In this document: in pieces, positions 8,601 to 17,342 of the stretch
How positions within the stretch are numbered: the stretch's first letter is position 1
How the letters are laid out: every line of letters begins with the position of its first letter
Assembly: GCF_004343585.1 (NCBI RefSeq)
Contig: NZ_SLYW01000003.1
Span: forward strand, 186,001 to 250,000
DNA from: Neorhizobium sp. JUb45
GTDB lineage: Bacteria > Pseudomonadota > Alphaproteobacteria > Rhizobiales > Rhizobiaceae
Direction of reading: 5' to 3'
DNA length: 64,000 nt
The notes under the pieces: model-generated
The model's input: only the letters and a program-made list of their open reading frames with translations
Databases searched by the model: none
What the model was told of the DNA's origin: nothing
Position numbers and translations under genes: made by a program

Positions 8601-9984
8601 CGATCACGTCATTCTCGTCACACGAACACTGGCGCCGATCATTGGCACGGAACAGCCCGATGCGGAACAGGCGCTGGCGCTCGGCGTGCTGCGGGCGATA
8701 CCGTTCGAACATGAGGCGGTGAAAGCCAGCTGGCTGGATGCCGACCGTCTGCCGAACCGCAACGAGACCGACCGGATCCACATGCTGCGCACCCAGCATG
8801 CCGGCAGACACGCGCTTTCGCTTGGCCTGCGCAATGGCCGTTTCTGGCAGCGCCATATCGAACCGGTCAGCGTCGAACCGACTATCGCCGGAGATGTTAT
8901 CAAGGACGGTGGCGCATATCTGATTGCCGGCGGCAACGGCAATCTTGGCCGCCATCTGGTAACACAGCTGCGTCAAAAGAACTGCAATGTCATCACACTC
9001 GGACGGTCAGCATCGACGACCGATACCGTGACGGATGGCGAAGCGGGCGGCAGCCTGACCCACATCACCGGTTCCGCAGCCGACAGATCCATACTGGAAG
9101 ACCTGTCGCGCAATCTGCGGGCACAAGGCAGAATGCTCAACGGCATTTTCAACCTTGCCGGCCGCTATGTCACGCAGACGCTGGCCGACCGCACACTGGC
9201 GGAAACGGACGGCAACCGCGCCGCCAAGGTGGATGCAACGACCGCTCTTGCCGATATCTTTGCATCGCACGAGCCGGATTTCCTCGTCGCCTTTTCATCC
9301 CTTGCCGGCGAGACATCCGGTTACGGCAATTCGGATTACATGTCCGCCAATCTCTATCTCGATTTTCTGGCCGAAGCGGGTGCGCGGCCCATGCCCGTCA
9401 TCAGCATAGGCTGGGATAACTGGCAGGCCGAAGGCGCTTTCCATGGTGTGCAGCAGAATGGCAAAGCGCTGTTTACCGGTGAAGACTGGCAGGCGATCGA
9501 CCCCGAGCGCGGGTTTTCCGCATTGTGGCGGATCATTGCCAGCGGTCTGCCGCATGTGATCGTCACGCCGCGCGCGCTCGACCATCGTCTGTGCGAGATC
9601 AGCGATGCTGCCAATGCCCGGTTTGCTCGTAAACCCGATGCAAAGAGCAGGGTGATTGCCGCCAATGACGGTTCGCCGCTGGAGCGTTTTTCCCGGCTGT
9701 TGTTTGCGCAGACACTGGGCATGCCCGAAATCACCGCAACGGACGATTTTCTTCAGCTCGGCGGCGATTCCATTCTGGCCGTCCGGCTGCTGTCGCGCCT
9801 GCGCCGCGTTTTCCAGATCGAATTCGGCCTGCCGGATTTCCTTGCCGCACGCACGCCGGAACAACTGGCCCGCCGCCTCGAAACCTTCGACGGCACAGAA
9901 CAGACGGCACTCGCCTATCTGCACATCCATGCCCTTCCCGATACCGAGCGGCAGGCGCTTTTGCGCCGGTCGGCCAGCGCCTGA
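5632..9984 (+). CDS. Type I polyketide synthase module KS-AT-KR-ACP
   Basis: The GTG at 5632 is preferred over the ATG at 5614 because AAGGTG (5619-5624) lies 7 bp before it and nothing like a ribosome site precedes 5614; this gives 1450 residues. The KS spans about 10-430, with Cys169 in SACSS, then EAHGTGTPIGDP and NVGHLNAAAG histidines. The AT is about 510-800, with Ser603 in GHSIGEY and HGFHS, which favours malonyl-CoA. A degenerate structural segment follows, then a KR at about 1090-1330 (GGNGNLG; Ser, Tyr and Asn in the catalytic region), then an ACP with Ser1380 in LGGDSI. There is no methyltransferase, dehydratase or enoylreductase. It should add one malonate-derived, beta-hydroxylated C2 unit. 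The matching part of yersiniabactin HMWP1 carries a methyltransferase, which is missing here. Confidence 0.95.
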   Translation: MSAQSLEQPSERIAIIGLAGRFPGAPSVASFWAMLEDGLSGLSKPAEDHPGVVGARFALADKECFDAEFFGFAPSEAALMDPQQRVFLETAWHAMEDAGYGNGANQVTGVFAASGFGDYVLKHVGLRSYADSAAEHFAMLIGNDKDFLASRVAHHLDLKGPAVVVQSACSSGLLAVHQAIQSLLSGEIEMALAGAVSISMDIEDGYHADPGGPMSPTGRIAPFSAGSDGIVGGNGVAALVLKRLEDAIRDGDAVQAIIEGSAANNDGAERGNFTQPSVSGQKRVLREALALSGLDPAEIGYIEAHGTGTPIGDPIEMEAIRAVYGAGNTPCLIGSVKANVGHLNAAAGLAGLIKAIRVVQTGRVPATLNFGAANPLLELDGSRFAICDRLTDLPTAATYTAAVSSFGFGGTNVHVVLSSPTPESVAAASDAPVLLAWSARSDADLAVMEQALAGFWSEVADRSLLDDAGTLLTGRKTFAHKHAMVASNRGEAAAKLACGNVIHSNTGEPSELVFVFPGQGTQFAGMGKPFYQTLAAFREAIDRCATIATPLIGEDIRPLIFGNDNTALKPTLVTQFSLFATEYALARSLISAGLKPAALLGHSIGEYVAACIAGVFSLEDALNLVFARAQLMSRLPEAAMLAVPGSPQTIRPYLHDGLSLAVVNRPDRCVISGSTGDIEKLAADLAGKGISSRLLDVSHGFHSHLMDPVLSEFAEACAKIRFSTPKIPVLSNTSGRIADADDIATPDYWVRHLRQTVMFADNMENIAKIWPNATCLELGPGTSCTGAAKAAGLRCLPMLVSADSQTTDLLTALAALWVEGHPIDNDLLMLGRPWRRASLPGYPFRRIPHLLPALDRATEQVPLQPKALSLEKWFHAPTWHSLPMSGKSGISEQKTLLLFLPEKNEVSDGFDGSIRILPGNAYSQEADGNYRLRPGNAGDFSRLAENLRMRGIQSATCVFGWLFDENAVATSYGDDSLVRLAQTLAPAGLIDHVILVTRTLAPIIGTEQPDAEQALALGVLRAIPFEHEAVKASWLDADRLPNRNETDRIHMLRTQHAGRHALSLGLRNGRFWQRHIEPVSVEPTIAGDVIKDGGAYLIAGGNGNLGRHLVTQLRQKNCNVITLGRSASTTDTVTDGEAGGSLTHITGSAADRSILEDLSRNLRAQGRMLNGIFNLAGRYVTQTLADRTLAETDGNRAAKVDATTALADIFASHEPDFLVAFSSLAGETSGYGNSDYMSANLYLDFLAEAGARPMPVISIGWDNWQAEGAFHGVQQNGKALFTGEDWQAIDPERGFSALWRIIASGLPHVIVTPRALDHRLCEISDAANARFARKPDAKSRVIAANDGSPLERFSRLLFAQTLGMPEITATDDFLQLGGDSILAVRLLSRLRRVFQIEFGLPDFLAARTPEQLARRLETFDGTEQTALAYLHIHALPDTERQALLRRSASA

Positions 9985-9996
9985 GGTGAACCGCCC

Positions 9997-12900
9997 ATGT
10001 CGATCAACACCTCGCTCAACACCCTGCCCATCTTCGATCCGGAATTGCTGAGCCGGCTTACCGGACTTGATGACGACCCCGTTTTTATTGCCGCCGATAC
10101 TGACCAGCGCCATCAACCGTTTCCGCTCACCGAAATCCAGCGGGGCTATCTCATCGGCCGCGATGCCAGCCTGCCGCTGGGTGGCGCCGCCTGCCAATTC
10201 TATTACGAACTCGATTGCGAGACGCTGGATATCGATTGTTACCGGGGCGCCTGGCGCAAGGTGATGCAGCGCCATGACATGCTGCGGGTGAAAATTCTCG
10301 ACGCCAGCAGCCAGCAGGTGGAACGGGATATTCCCGAACCGGCAATAGTCATTCACGATCTCACCAGCGAAGCCGACCGGGAAGAGCGGCTGACCGAGAT
10401 CCGCCGGCGGCTGGCGCGCGATCTGCCGGCTGCCGACAAATGGCCGATGATCGACATAGAACTCAGCCTGATGCCGAGCGGACGCGTATTCATCCATCTG
10501 CGCTTCGATCTTCTGGTCGCCGATCAGCAGAGCATTCTCATTCTGCTTGATGAGGTTGCACGGTTTTATCGCGATCCCGGACTTCATCTGAAAGAACCCG
10601 CCCTGACATTCCGTGATTGCGTGATGACGGAACGTTCGGAAGAGGATGCATACAAGGCACGAAGCTATTGGCGTGAACGTGCTCCCGACATGCCGGATGC
10701 ACCGGTCCTGCCTCTGCTGGCACCCGTCGAGGAATGTGGCGTACCGGTCTATGATCGGTTGTCAAACACAATGGCCAAGCCACAGTGGAATGACCTTAAG
10801 ACAACCGCGGCACGGCTTGGCGTAACCCCCTCGGCGGTTCTGCTGTCGCTGTTTGCCGAAGCGCTATCGGCCTGGGCGGCAAAGCCGCATTTCTGCCTGA
10901 ACATGACGCTGTTCAACCGCCCGCCCATTCACCCCGATGTCGACCGTGTGATCGGCGATTTCACCACCAATCTCTTGTTCGAAACCGATCTGCGCACGAC
11001 CGAAAGCCGGCGCGCGCGCATCGCACGGCTGCAGGCCGCTCTCTGGAGGGACATGGAACACAGCGCCGTCGGAGGCACGGAGGTGCAGCGGCTGATGGCG
11101 ACGGCGCGTGGTCATCTCGACCGTCCGTTGATGCCTGTGGTCTTCACCAGCACGCTGACCCAGAACGACGCCAAGCTGTTTACCGATGCCGCCGCCCAAC
11201 CCGGAAAACCGGTGCTCGCCCTGTCGCAGACACCGCAGGTCATTCTCGACAATCAGGTGATGGAATGGGAAGGTGCGCTGGCGATCAACTGGGATATCGC
11301 CGTCAACGCGCTCGATATCCGGATCGCCCGCTCGCTGTTCGATGATTTCGTTGCTCTGGTCGAGCGTTTTGCCAGCCGGCCGGACATGCTGGATGAAACG
11401 GTTTCGGCCGTTGCCGATCCGTCCGAAGCGATGATAGCCCCGGCGATTATCGAGCATGCCGCGCGACATGAGCGTCTGGCAGACCTCTGGCTGCGAAACC
11501 TGCCGGCAGTGCTGGAAAAGCCTTCTATCGGCACATCGGATCGCAGCCTCACCCACGCGGAACTTGCCCGTCAAGTGGCAGGATTGGTGGAGCGGCTTGC
11601 AGAAGACGATATCGGGCCGGGCGCAAAAGTCGCCATCCGGCTCGCCAAGTCACCGGAACAGATTGCCGCCTGCCTTGCTGTCTCGATTGCCGGAGCGGCC
11701 TATGTGCCCATCGATACGACGCAACCTCTTGCCCGGCAAGCGCGCATCCTCGCGGATCTCAAGCCGAACGCCATTATCGGCGACGGGCTGCTTCCGCTCG
11801 AACTCGCCGAAACACCGACCGCACATGTGATCGATATCGGCCGCGTGCCGCTCGGGTCGATCGACCGCTTGCATGAAGCACCTGGCGCAGCGCCGAATGA
11901 TCTGGCCTATATCATCTATACGTCCGGTTCGACCGGCAATCCGAAGGGTGTGATGGTCAGCCATGCGGCGGCGGTCAACACGATTGCCGATGTCAGCGCC
12001 CGTTTCGGCATCGGCGCCGATGACTGTGTGCTTGGCCTGTCGCAACTGCATTTCGATCTTTCGGTCTATGATATTTTTGGCGTGCTCGGCGCCGGCGGTG
12101 CGATCGTGCTGCCGGATGTGGCGGAGCAGAACAACCCCGCCCATTGGCAGGCGCTGTGCCTCCAGCATGGCGTGACGCTGTGGAACACCGTGCCGGGCCT
12201 GTTTTCGCTCTTCGTCGATTACCACGAGATCGGCACTGGCCGTGCCATGCCGCCAATCGCCACGGTGATGATGAGCGGAGACTGGATCGGCCTCGATCTT
12301 CCCGGCAGGGCGAAAAAAGTCTGGCCGCAGGCAAGGCTGTTCAGCCTTGGTGGCGCCACCGAGGCGGCGATCTGGTCGATCTACCATCCGATCGAAACCG
12401 TCGATCCGGCCCGGACCAGCATTCCCTATGGAAAGGCGCTCGGCCGCCAGCAGATTTTTGTGCTGACCGAGGACATGCACATTGCCCGACGCGGCCATAC
12501 CGGCGAACTTTATATCGCCGGCGATGGGCTGGCCTTCGGATATTTCGGCGATGCCGAAAAGACGAAAGCCCATTTCCTGAAACATCCCCGCAGCAGCGTG
12601 CCGCTTTACCGCACCGGCGATCTCGGCGCCTATGACGCCGATGGCACGATCATCTTCCAGGGTCGCACCGATGCGCAGCTGAAGATCAACGGTTATCGCG
12701 TCGAACCCGGCGAAATTGCCCGTGTGCTGCAAAACCATCCGGATATCGAGGAAGCACAGGTTCTGCCGGCAGGCGACAGGAAAAACCCGCGCCTTGCAGC
12801 CTTCATTCGCAGCAGCAGCGGCATCGACCACAAGGCCATCGCGACCCATCTGCGCGCCGAACTGCCCGCCTATATGGTGCCGGCACTTTTCCATACGGTC

Positions 12901-14037
12901 GAAACATGGCCCTTGACGGCAAATGGCAAGCTTGACCGCAAGGCTTTGCTGGCGTTGATCGATGAGGCCGGGCAGACCAGCGCTCCGGCAACCGGGGTGA
13001 AGACAGATCAGGCACTGCAACTTGCCGTTCTCGGCATGGTCGCCGAAATCCTCAGGCAACCGTCGGTGACGATTGACGACAATCTCGTCGCACTGGGTGC
13101 CTCTTCGCTGGAGCTGATCGCACTGGCTAGCCGCATCGAGGTGCTGAGCGGCAAACGACCGCCGCTGACCGAACTGGCGCGCGCCGTAAGAATGCCGGAT
13201 CTGGTGGCGCTGGTCGGCGCTCTGATGCCGGAGACGTCGAAGACGGCATCAGGTCCCAGCCTCTGGCCCGGCGAAGATGTTTTGCGCGATTACCTAGCCC
13301 GCAATCCTGCCATCAGTGATCCGGTGGCGCGGCGGCTGTTCAAGACGCGGCCGCGTTCGCTTCAAAACGGTAATGCCATCGTGCTGGACGCTCAGCCGGG
13401 GATCGACCTGCCACCGCTGGCAGACCGTCGCAGCTGGCGGGATTTCTGCGATCGTCCGCTGTCGTCGGCTGAATTGTCAGAACTGCTCAGCCCGTTGCGC
13501 CGCCATTATGCCGATGGGCAGGCACGCCGCCTTTATGCCTCCGCCGGCGGACTTTATCCGGTTGACACCTATCTGATCCTGCAGCCGCAGGCTGTCGATG
13601 GCATGGGTGCCGGTGGCTATCGCTATAATGCGGATACCCATGCGCTGATCCCCTGCGCCTCGGGCGACACCATGGTCGATATCGCCACGCTCAGCTCCGG
13701 TAACCGCGATCTGCTGGCGGCCAGCAAGGTGCTCTTCTGCTTCGTGCTGTCGCTGGACGCCATCGCGCCGCTTTATGACACGGCCAGCCTGCCCTTCGGC
13801 ATGATCGAATGCGGCGCGATCTGCCAGCTGCTGGAACAGGCCTCCGCACAATTGCCGGTCGGCCTTTGCCAGATCGGCGACATGCCGCTTGCCGAACTGG
13901 GTCGCCGCCTCGGTCTGGCATCCCACCGCATATGCCTGCACACACTGGCAGCCGGCGCTTTGCATCCCACCCCGCACGCGACATGGCTTGCCACCCCAAA
14001 AACCTATGAACAGGACATGATGGAGGGCGAACTGTGA
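9997..14037 (+). CDS. NRPS Cy-A(Cys)-T-Ox, cysteine-cyclising module with oxidase domain
   Basis: The 1346-residue protein starts at an ATG 7 bp after GAGGTGA, which overlaps the PKS stop. Residues about 35-450 are a heterocyclisation domain with the DxxxxDxxS signature DLLVADQQS in place of HHxxxDG. The A domain is about 490-980. By-eye pocket reading gives D-L-Y (FDLSVYDIF), N (TLWN), S (MSGDW) and I-W (EAAIWS), the cysteine-type code. The T domain lies near 1010-1080 with an unusual LGASSLEL serine motif. Residues about 1110-1320 are a nitroreductase/SagB-like FMN domain, of the kind that oxidises thiazoline to thiazole in other assembly lines. Expected activity is to condense, cyclise and oxidise one cysteine. 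Its position after the PKS suggests it takes the polyketide-extended chain. Confidence 0.94.
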   Translation: MSINTSLNTLPIFDPELLSRLTGLDDDPVFIAADTDQRHQPFPLTEIQRGYLIGRDASLPLGGAACQFYYELDCETLDIDCYRGAWRKVMQRHDMLRVKILDASSQQVERDIPEPAIVIHDLTSEADREERLTEIRRRLARDLPAADKWPMIDIELSLMPSGRVFIHLRFDLLVADQQSILILLDEVARFYRDPGLHLKEPALTFRDCVMTERSEEDAYKARSYWRERAPDMPDAPVLPLLAPVEECGVPVYDRLSNTMAKPQWNDLKTTAARLGVTPSAVLLSLFAEALSAWAAKPHFCLNMTLFNRPPIHPDVDRVIGDFTTNLLFETDLRTTESRRARIARLQAALWRDMEHSAVGGTEVQRLMATARGHLDRPLMPVVFTSTLTQNDAKLFTDAAAQPGKPVLALSQTPQVILDNQVMEWEGALAINWDIAVNALDIRIARSLFDDFVALVERFASRPDMLDETVSAVADPSEAMIAPAIIEHAARHERLADLWLRNLPAVLEKPSIGTSDRSLTHAELARQVAGLVERLAEDDIGPGAKVAIRLAKSPEQIAACLAVSIAGAAYVPIDTTQPLARQARILADLKPNAIIGDGLLPLELAETPTAHVIDIGRVPLGSIDRLHEAPGAAPNDLAYIIYTSGSTGNPKGVMVSHAAAVNTIADVSARFGIGADDCVLGLSQLHFDLSVYDIFGVLGAGGAIVLPDVAEQNNPAHWQALCLQHGVTLWNTVPGLFSLFVDYHEIGTGRAMPPIATVMMSGDWIGLDLPGRAKKVWPQARLFSLGGATEAAIWSIYHPIETVDPARTSIPYGKALGRQQIFVLTEDMHIARRGHTGELYIAGDGLAFGYFGDAEKTKAHFLKHPRSSVPLYRTGDLGAYDADGTIIFQGRTDAQLKINGYRVEPGEIARVLQNHPDIEEAQVLPAGDRKNPRLAAFIRSSSGIDHKAIATHLRAELPAYMVPALFHTVETWPLTANGKLDRKALLALIDEAGQTSAPATGVKTDQALQLAVLGMVAEILRQPSVTIDDNLVALGASSLELIALASRIEVLSGKRPPLTELARAVRMPDLVALVGALMPETSKTASGPSLWPGEDVLRDYLARNPAISDPVARRLFKTRPRSLQNGNAIVLDAQPGIDLPPLADRRSWRDFCDRPLSSAELSELLSPLRRHYADGQARRLYASAGGLYPVDTYLILQPQAVDGMGAGGYRYNADTHALIPCASGDTMVDIATLSSGNRDLLAASKVLFCFVLSLDAIAPLYDTASLPFGMIECGAICQLLEQASAQLPVGLCQIGDMPLAELGRRLGLASHRICLHTLAAGALHPTPHATWLATPKTYEQDMMEGEL

Positions 14038-17000
14038 GCCTTTCCGCCCTTCTCGACGAACTCGAACAGACCGGCATCCAGCTATGGCTGGAAAACGGCC
14101 AGCTGCGTTTCCGGGCCCCGGCCGGCGCCATGACGGCACCGCTCAAGGCAAAACTGACGCAGCAGAAACAGGCCTTGCTGGATCGTCTGTCCGGCTCATC
14201 CGGCCAGCCCGCGGCAGAGGCCTCGCGTTTCGAACCTTTCCCGCAGACGCCGATCCAGCAGGCCTATCTGGTCGGGCGCACCGGCGCGCTCGATCTCGGC
14301 GGCGTTTCCGCCAACAGTTATCTCGAATTCGAATGCCCGGATCTGGATATCACCTGCGCCGATGCCTGCCTTGCCGAGGTGATTGCCCGGCACGACATGT
14401 TGCGTACCGTACTTCTGCCCGATGGCATGCAGGTGGCGATGGAAAGCGTACCGGACTATCCCGTTCCGCTCAGCGATCTGCGCGGTCTCGATGCAGCAGA
14501 CCAGCAGAAACGCCTTGCCGAACTGCGCAAGGATATCAGCGAGCGGGTCCGCGACCCGTTTACATGGCCGCTATTCGAGCTGCATTGGGTGCGCACCGGC
14601 GAAAAGCTTCTGCTGCTCTCCTGCGTGGACCTGATCGCGCTCGATGCCTGGAGCAGCCAGCTGTTTCACCGTGAATGGTTTGCGCTGATCGATGGCCGGC
14701 AACTGCCGCCACCACCCGGCATCCGTTTCCGTGATTGCGTGGTCAACGAGACCAGCGAGCAGCGCAAGCAGGAGGCGTGGCAATACTGGCATCGCGAACT
14801 GCCGCTTCTGCCGCCTGCGCCCCATCTGCCAGCGTGCCGCGTGTCGGGCCAACCGGGCCGTTTCCACCGCCTTTCCGGTCATGTCGACCAAGCTCGCTGG
14901 CAGGCCCTCAAGGCCGCGTGCAAAGACCGTGGCGTAACGCCCACCAGTCTTGTCGCCGCCGTTTTTGCCAATGCGCTTTCCATCTGGAGCCGCAATGAAG
15001 ACGTGACGTTGAACATGACGCTGTTCAACCGCCCTCAGCAACATGCGGACATGCGCCGGGTTCTGGGTGAATTCACCAATACGACGCTTGTCGGCTTTGC
15101 CGGCATGCAACGCCCGCTGCTGGAGCAGGTTCGGGAAACCCAGTCAGGCCTGCTGGAGCGGTTGGAAAACAGTGTCGTTTCCGGCGTCGATCTGCTGCGC
15201 GAACTGGCGCGGCTGCGCAAGGATTATTCCGGCTCGCTGATGCCGGTCGTCTTCACCAGCCTGTTGATCGGTGAGGAAGCGGAGAGCGGCGATGACCGCC
15301 GCTGGAAACAGATCGCCGGCATCAGCCAGACGCCGCAAGTAGCGCTCGATCATCAACTGTTCGAGGAAAACGGCGGTCTGTCCTTCAACTGGGATGCCGC
15401 CGAAGCCGCGCTCGATCTCGATGCCGTGAAGGCAGCGTTCGAGCGCTATGTCGAGATACTGACGGCGCTTTGCGACGATACCGGCAATTGGGACCGGCCG
15501 ATCGCACGGCTTTTGCCGGAGAGCCAGCAAACCATCCGCCACGCCATCCACGCTCCACCGACCATCACCCTTGATGACAATCTCGATATTACGGCCGGTT
15601 TCTGGAACGGCCTGGGCGAGAATGCCGGGCGCGATGCGCTGCTCTGGAGCGGCGGGAGCATGTCCCATGGCGAACTCGCGGCACGCGCCACGACCCTTGC
15701 CGGGCGCCTGCGCGATACGGGTGTTCACAAGGGCGACCGCGTGTTCGTGCGGCTGCCGAAGGGACCGCTTCAGATCGTCGCCGTTCTGGCCGTTCTGCAT
15801 GTGGGTGCAGTCTACGTGCCGGTGGCGCCGGACCTGCCGAACGCCCGCATGGAGGCAATGCGTGCGCAGGTGACACCCGTTGCCGAAATCGTCGAAGCCG
15901 GTCAGGTCGGCGAGGATGACCACCGCCAGATTGCCGTATCGCTGACGGATGCCATTTCGGACGTGGCTGCAACCGACAGAGTGCCGGCAAAAAGCAGCGA
16001 CACCGCCTATATCATCTTCACCTCCGGTTCGACCGGCGTGCCGAAAGGCGTGGCGATGTCGCATGGCGCGGTTGCCAACACGCTGGATGACATGGCCACC
16101 CGTTTCGGCATGACAGCCGATGATCGTGTCTTTGCGCTGTCTTCGCTGAGTTTCGACCTCTCCGTCTACGACATCTTTGCACCGCTGGCGCATGGCGCCG
16201 CCGTGGTGTTTCCCGATCCGGGCCAGGAGCGCAATCCTGCTCATTGGCACGCCATGCTTGAAGCGCATCGGGTTACGATCTGGAACTCCGTGCCGATGCT
16301 GCTCGACATGGCGCTGGTCTGGTGCGCCAGCATGACGCTTGCGTTGCCCGCTTCCCTGCGGCTGTCACTGGTGAGCGGTGACTGGGTGCCGCTCGATATG
16401 CCTGCCCGCCTCACAACGTCTGCCCCTCAGACGCGTCTTGTCGCACTCGGCGGCGCGACAGAAGCGGCGATCTGGTCGAACTGGCAGGAGGCGAACAGGA
16501 TCGCCCCTCATTGGAAATCGGTGCCTTACGGCAAGCCGCTGACCAACCAGTATTTTCGCGTGCTCGACCGTTATGGTTCGGACCGACCCGATCGGGTTGC
16601 CGGCCAGTTGCATATTGGTGGCCATGGACTGGCCGATGGCTACTGGGGCGATGCGGAAAGAACCTCCTCGGCCTTTATCACCATCAAGGAGAGTGGCGAA
16701 CGGCTTTATCGCACCGGTGATCTCGGTTGCTTCTGGGAAGACGGCACACTCGAATTTCTCGGTCGCGATGATGGTCAGGTGAAGGTCGGCGGGCATCGTA
16801 TCGAGCTTGGCGATATAACCCATGCTCTGGAAAGCCATGCCGACGTCGCCCGCGCCGTGGCGATCACGCAGGAAACGAGCGGCGGCCGCCAGATCGTCGC
16901 CCATGTCGCGACCGCCGGAAACACATCGCCGAGCGAAGAAATGTTACGCCAGCATTGCCGCTTCCTGCTGCCGGCCTACATGGTGCCGACCCGTATCGGC

Positions 17001-17342
17001 ATTCATGCTGCCTTACCGCTCTCGGCCAATGGCAAGATCGATACCAAGGCGCTGCCGGCAATCACCGAACGCCTGTCGGTTACCACGTCACTGCGTTCCA
17101 GCCGCGTCCGCAGCGTGTTCGAGCGCATCCTCGGTCGCCGGGGCCTGCCCGCCGATATCAATTTCTTCGAACTTGGCGCCACATCGATCCGCCTCGTGGA
17201 GGCACATGCGGCGCTGCGCAACGAACTCGGCATCGATCTGCAGGTCACCGATCTTTTCATGCACACGACGATCGCCACGCTGGAGGCTCATGTCGCCAGC
17301 CTGCAAGCCGCTGACACAACCGCTTCCGGGAAGGTTCACTGA
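14034..17342 (+). CDS. NRPS TubC-dock-Cy-A(Cys)-T, cysteine-cyclising module
   Basis: Translation starts at a GTG (14034) overlapping the upstream stop by 4 bp, with GGAGGG upstream; length 1102 residues. Residues 1-50 resemble a TubC N-terminal docking domain (SALLDELEQTGIQLWLENGQLR), which in other systems accepts a chain from a separate synthetase. The Cy domain covers about 65-470 with DLIALDAWS. The A domain covers about 510-985 with cysteine-type pocket residues D-L-Y, N (TIWN), S (LVSGDW) and I-W. The T domain is near 1010-1090 with FFELGATSIRL. No epimerase, methyltransferase or TE is present. The docking domain implies its donor is a different polypeptide. The stop overlaps the next ATG by one base. 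Confidence 0.94.
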   Translation: MSLSALLDELEQTGIQLWLENGQLRFRAPAGAMTAPLKAKLTQQKQALLDRLSGSSGQPAAEASRFEPFPQTPIQQAYLVGRTGALDLGGVSANSYLEFECPDLDITCADACLAEVIARHDMLRTVLLPDGMQVAMESVPDYPVPLSDLRGLDAADQQKRLAELRKDISERVRDPFTWPLFELHWVRTGEKLLLLSCVDLIALDAWSSQLFHREWFALIDGRQLPPPPGIRFRDCVVNETSEQRKQEAWQYWHRELPLLPPAPHLPACRVSGQPGRFHRLSGHVDQARWQALKAACKDRGVTPTSLVAAVFANALSIWSRNEDVTLNMTLFNRPQQHADMRRVLGEFTNTTLVGFAGMQRPLLEQVRETQSGLLERLENSVVSGVDLLRELARLRKDYSGSLMPVVFTSLLIGEEAESGDDRRWKQIAGISQTPQVALDHQLFEENGGLSFNWDAAEAALDLDAVKAAFERYVEILTALCDDTGNWDRPIARLLPESQQTIRHAIHAPPTITLDDNLDITAGFWNGLGENAGRDALLWSGGSMSHGELAARATTLAGRLRDTGVHKGDRVFVRLPKGPLQIVAVLAVLHVGAVYVPVAPDLPNARMEAMRAQVTPVAEIVEAGQVGEDDHRQIAVSLTDAISDVAATDRVPAKSSDTAYIIFTSGSTGVPKGVAMSHGAVANTLDDMATRFGMTADDRVFALSSLSFDLSVYDIFAPLAHGAAVVFPDPGQERNPAHWHAMLEAHRVTIWNSVPMLLDMALVWCASMTLALPASLRLSLVSGDWVPLDMPARLTTSAPQTRLVALGGATEAAIWSNWQEANRIAPHWKSVPYGKPLTNQYFRVLDRYGSDRPDRVAGQLHIGGHGLADGYWGDAERTSSAFITIKESGERLYRTGDLGCFWEDGTLEFLGRDDGQVKVGGHRIELGDITHALESHADVARAVAITQETSGGRQIVAHVATAGNTSPSEEMLRQHCRFLLPAYMVPTRIGIHAALPLSANGKIDTKALPAITERLSVTTSLRSSRVRSVFERILGRRGLPADINFFELGATSIRLVEAHAALRNELGIDLQVTDLFMHTTIATLEAHVASLQAADTTASGKVH

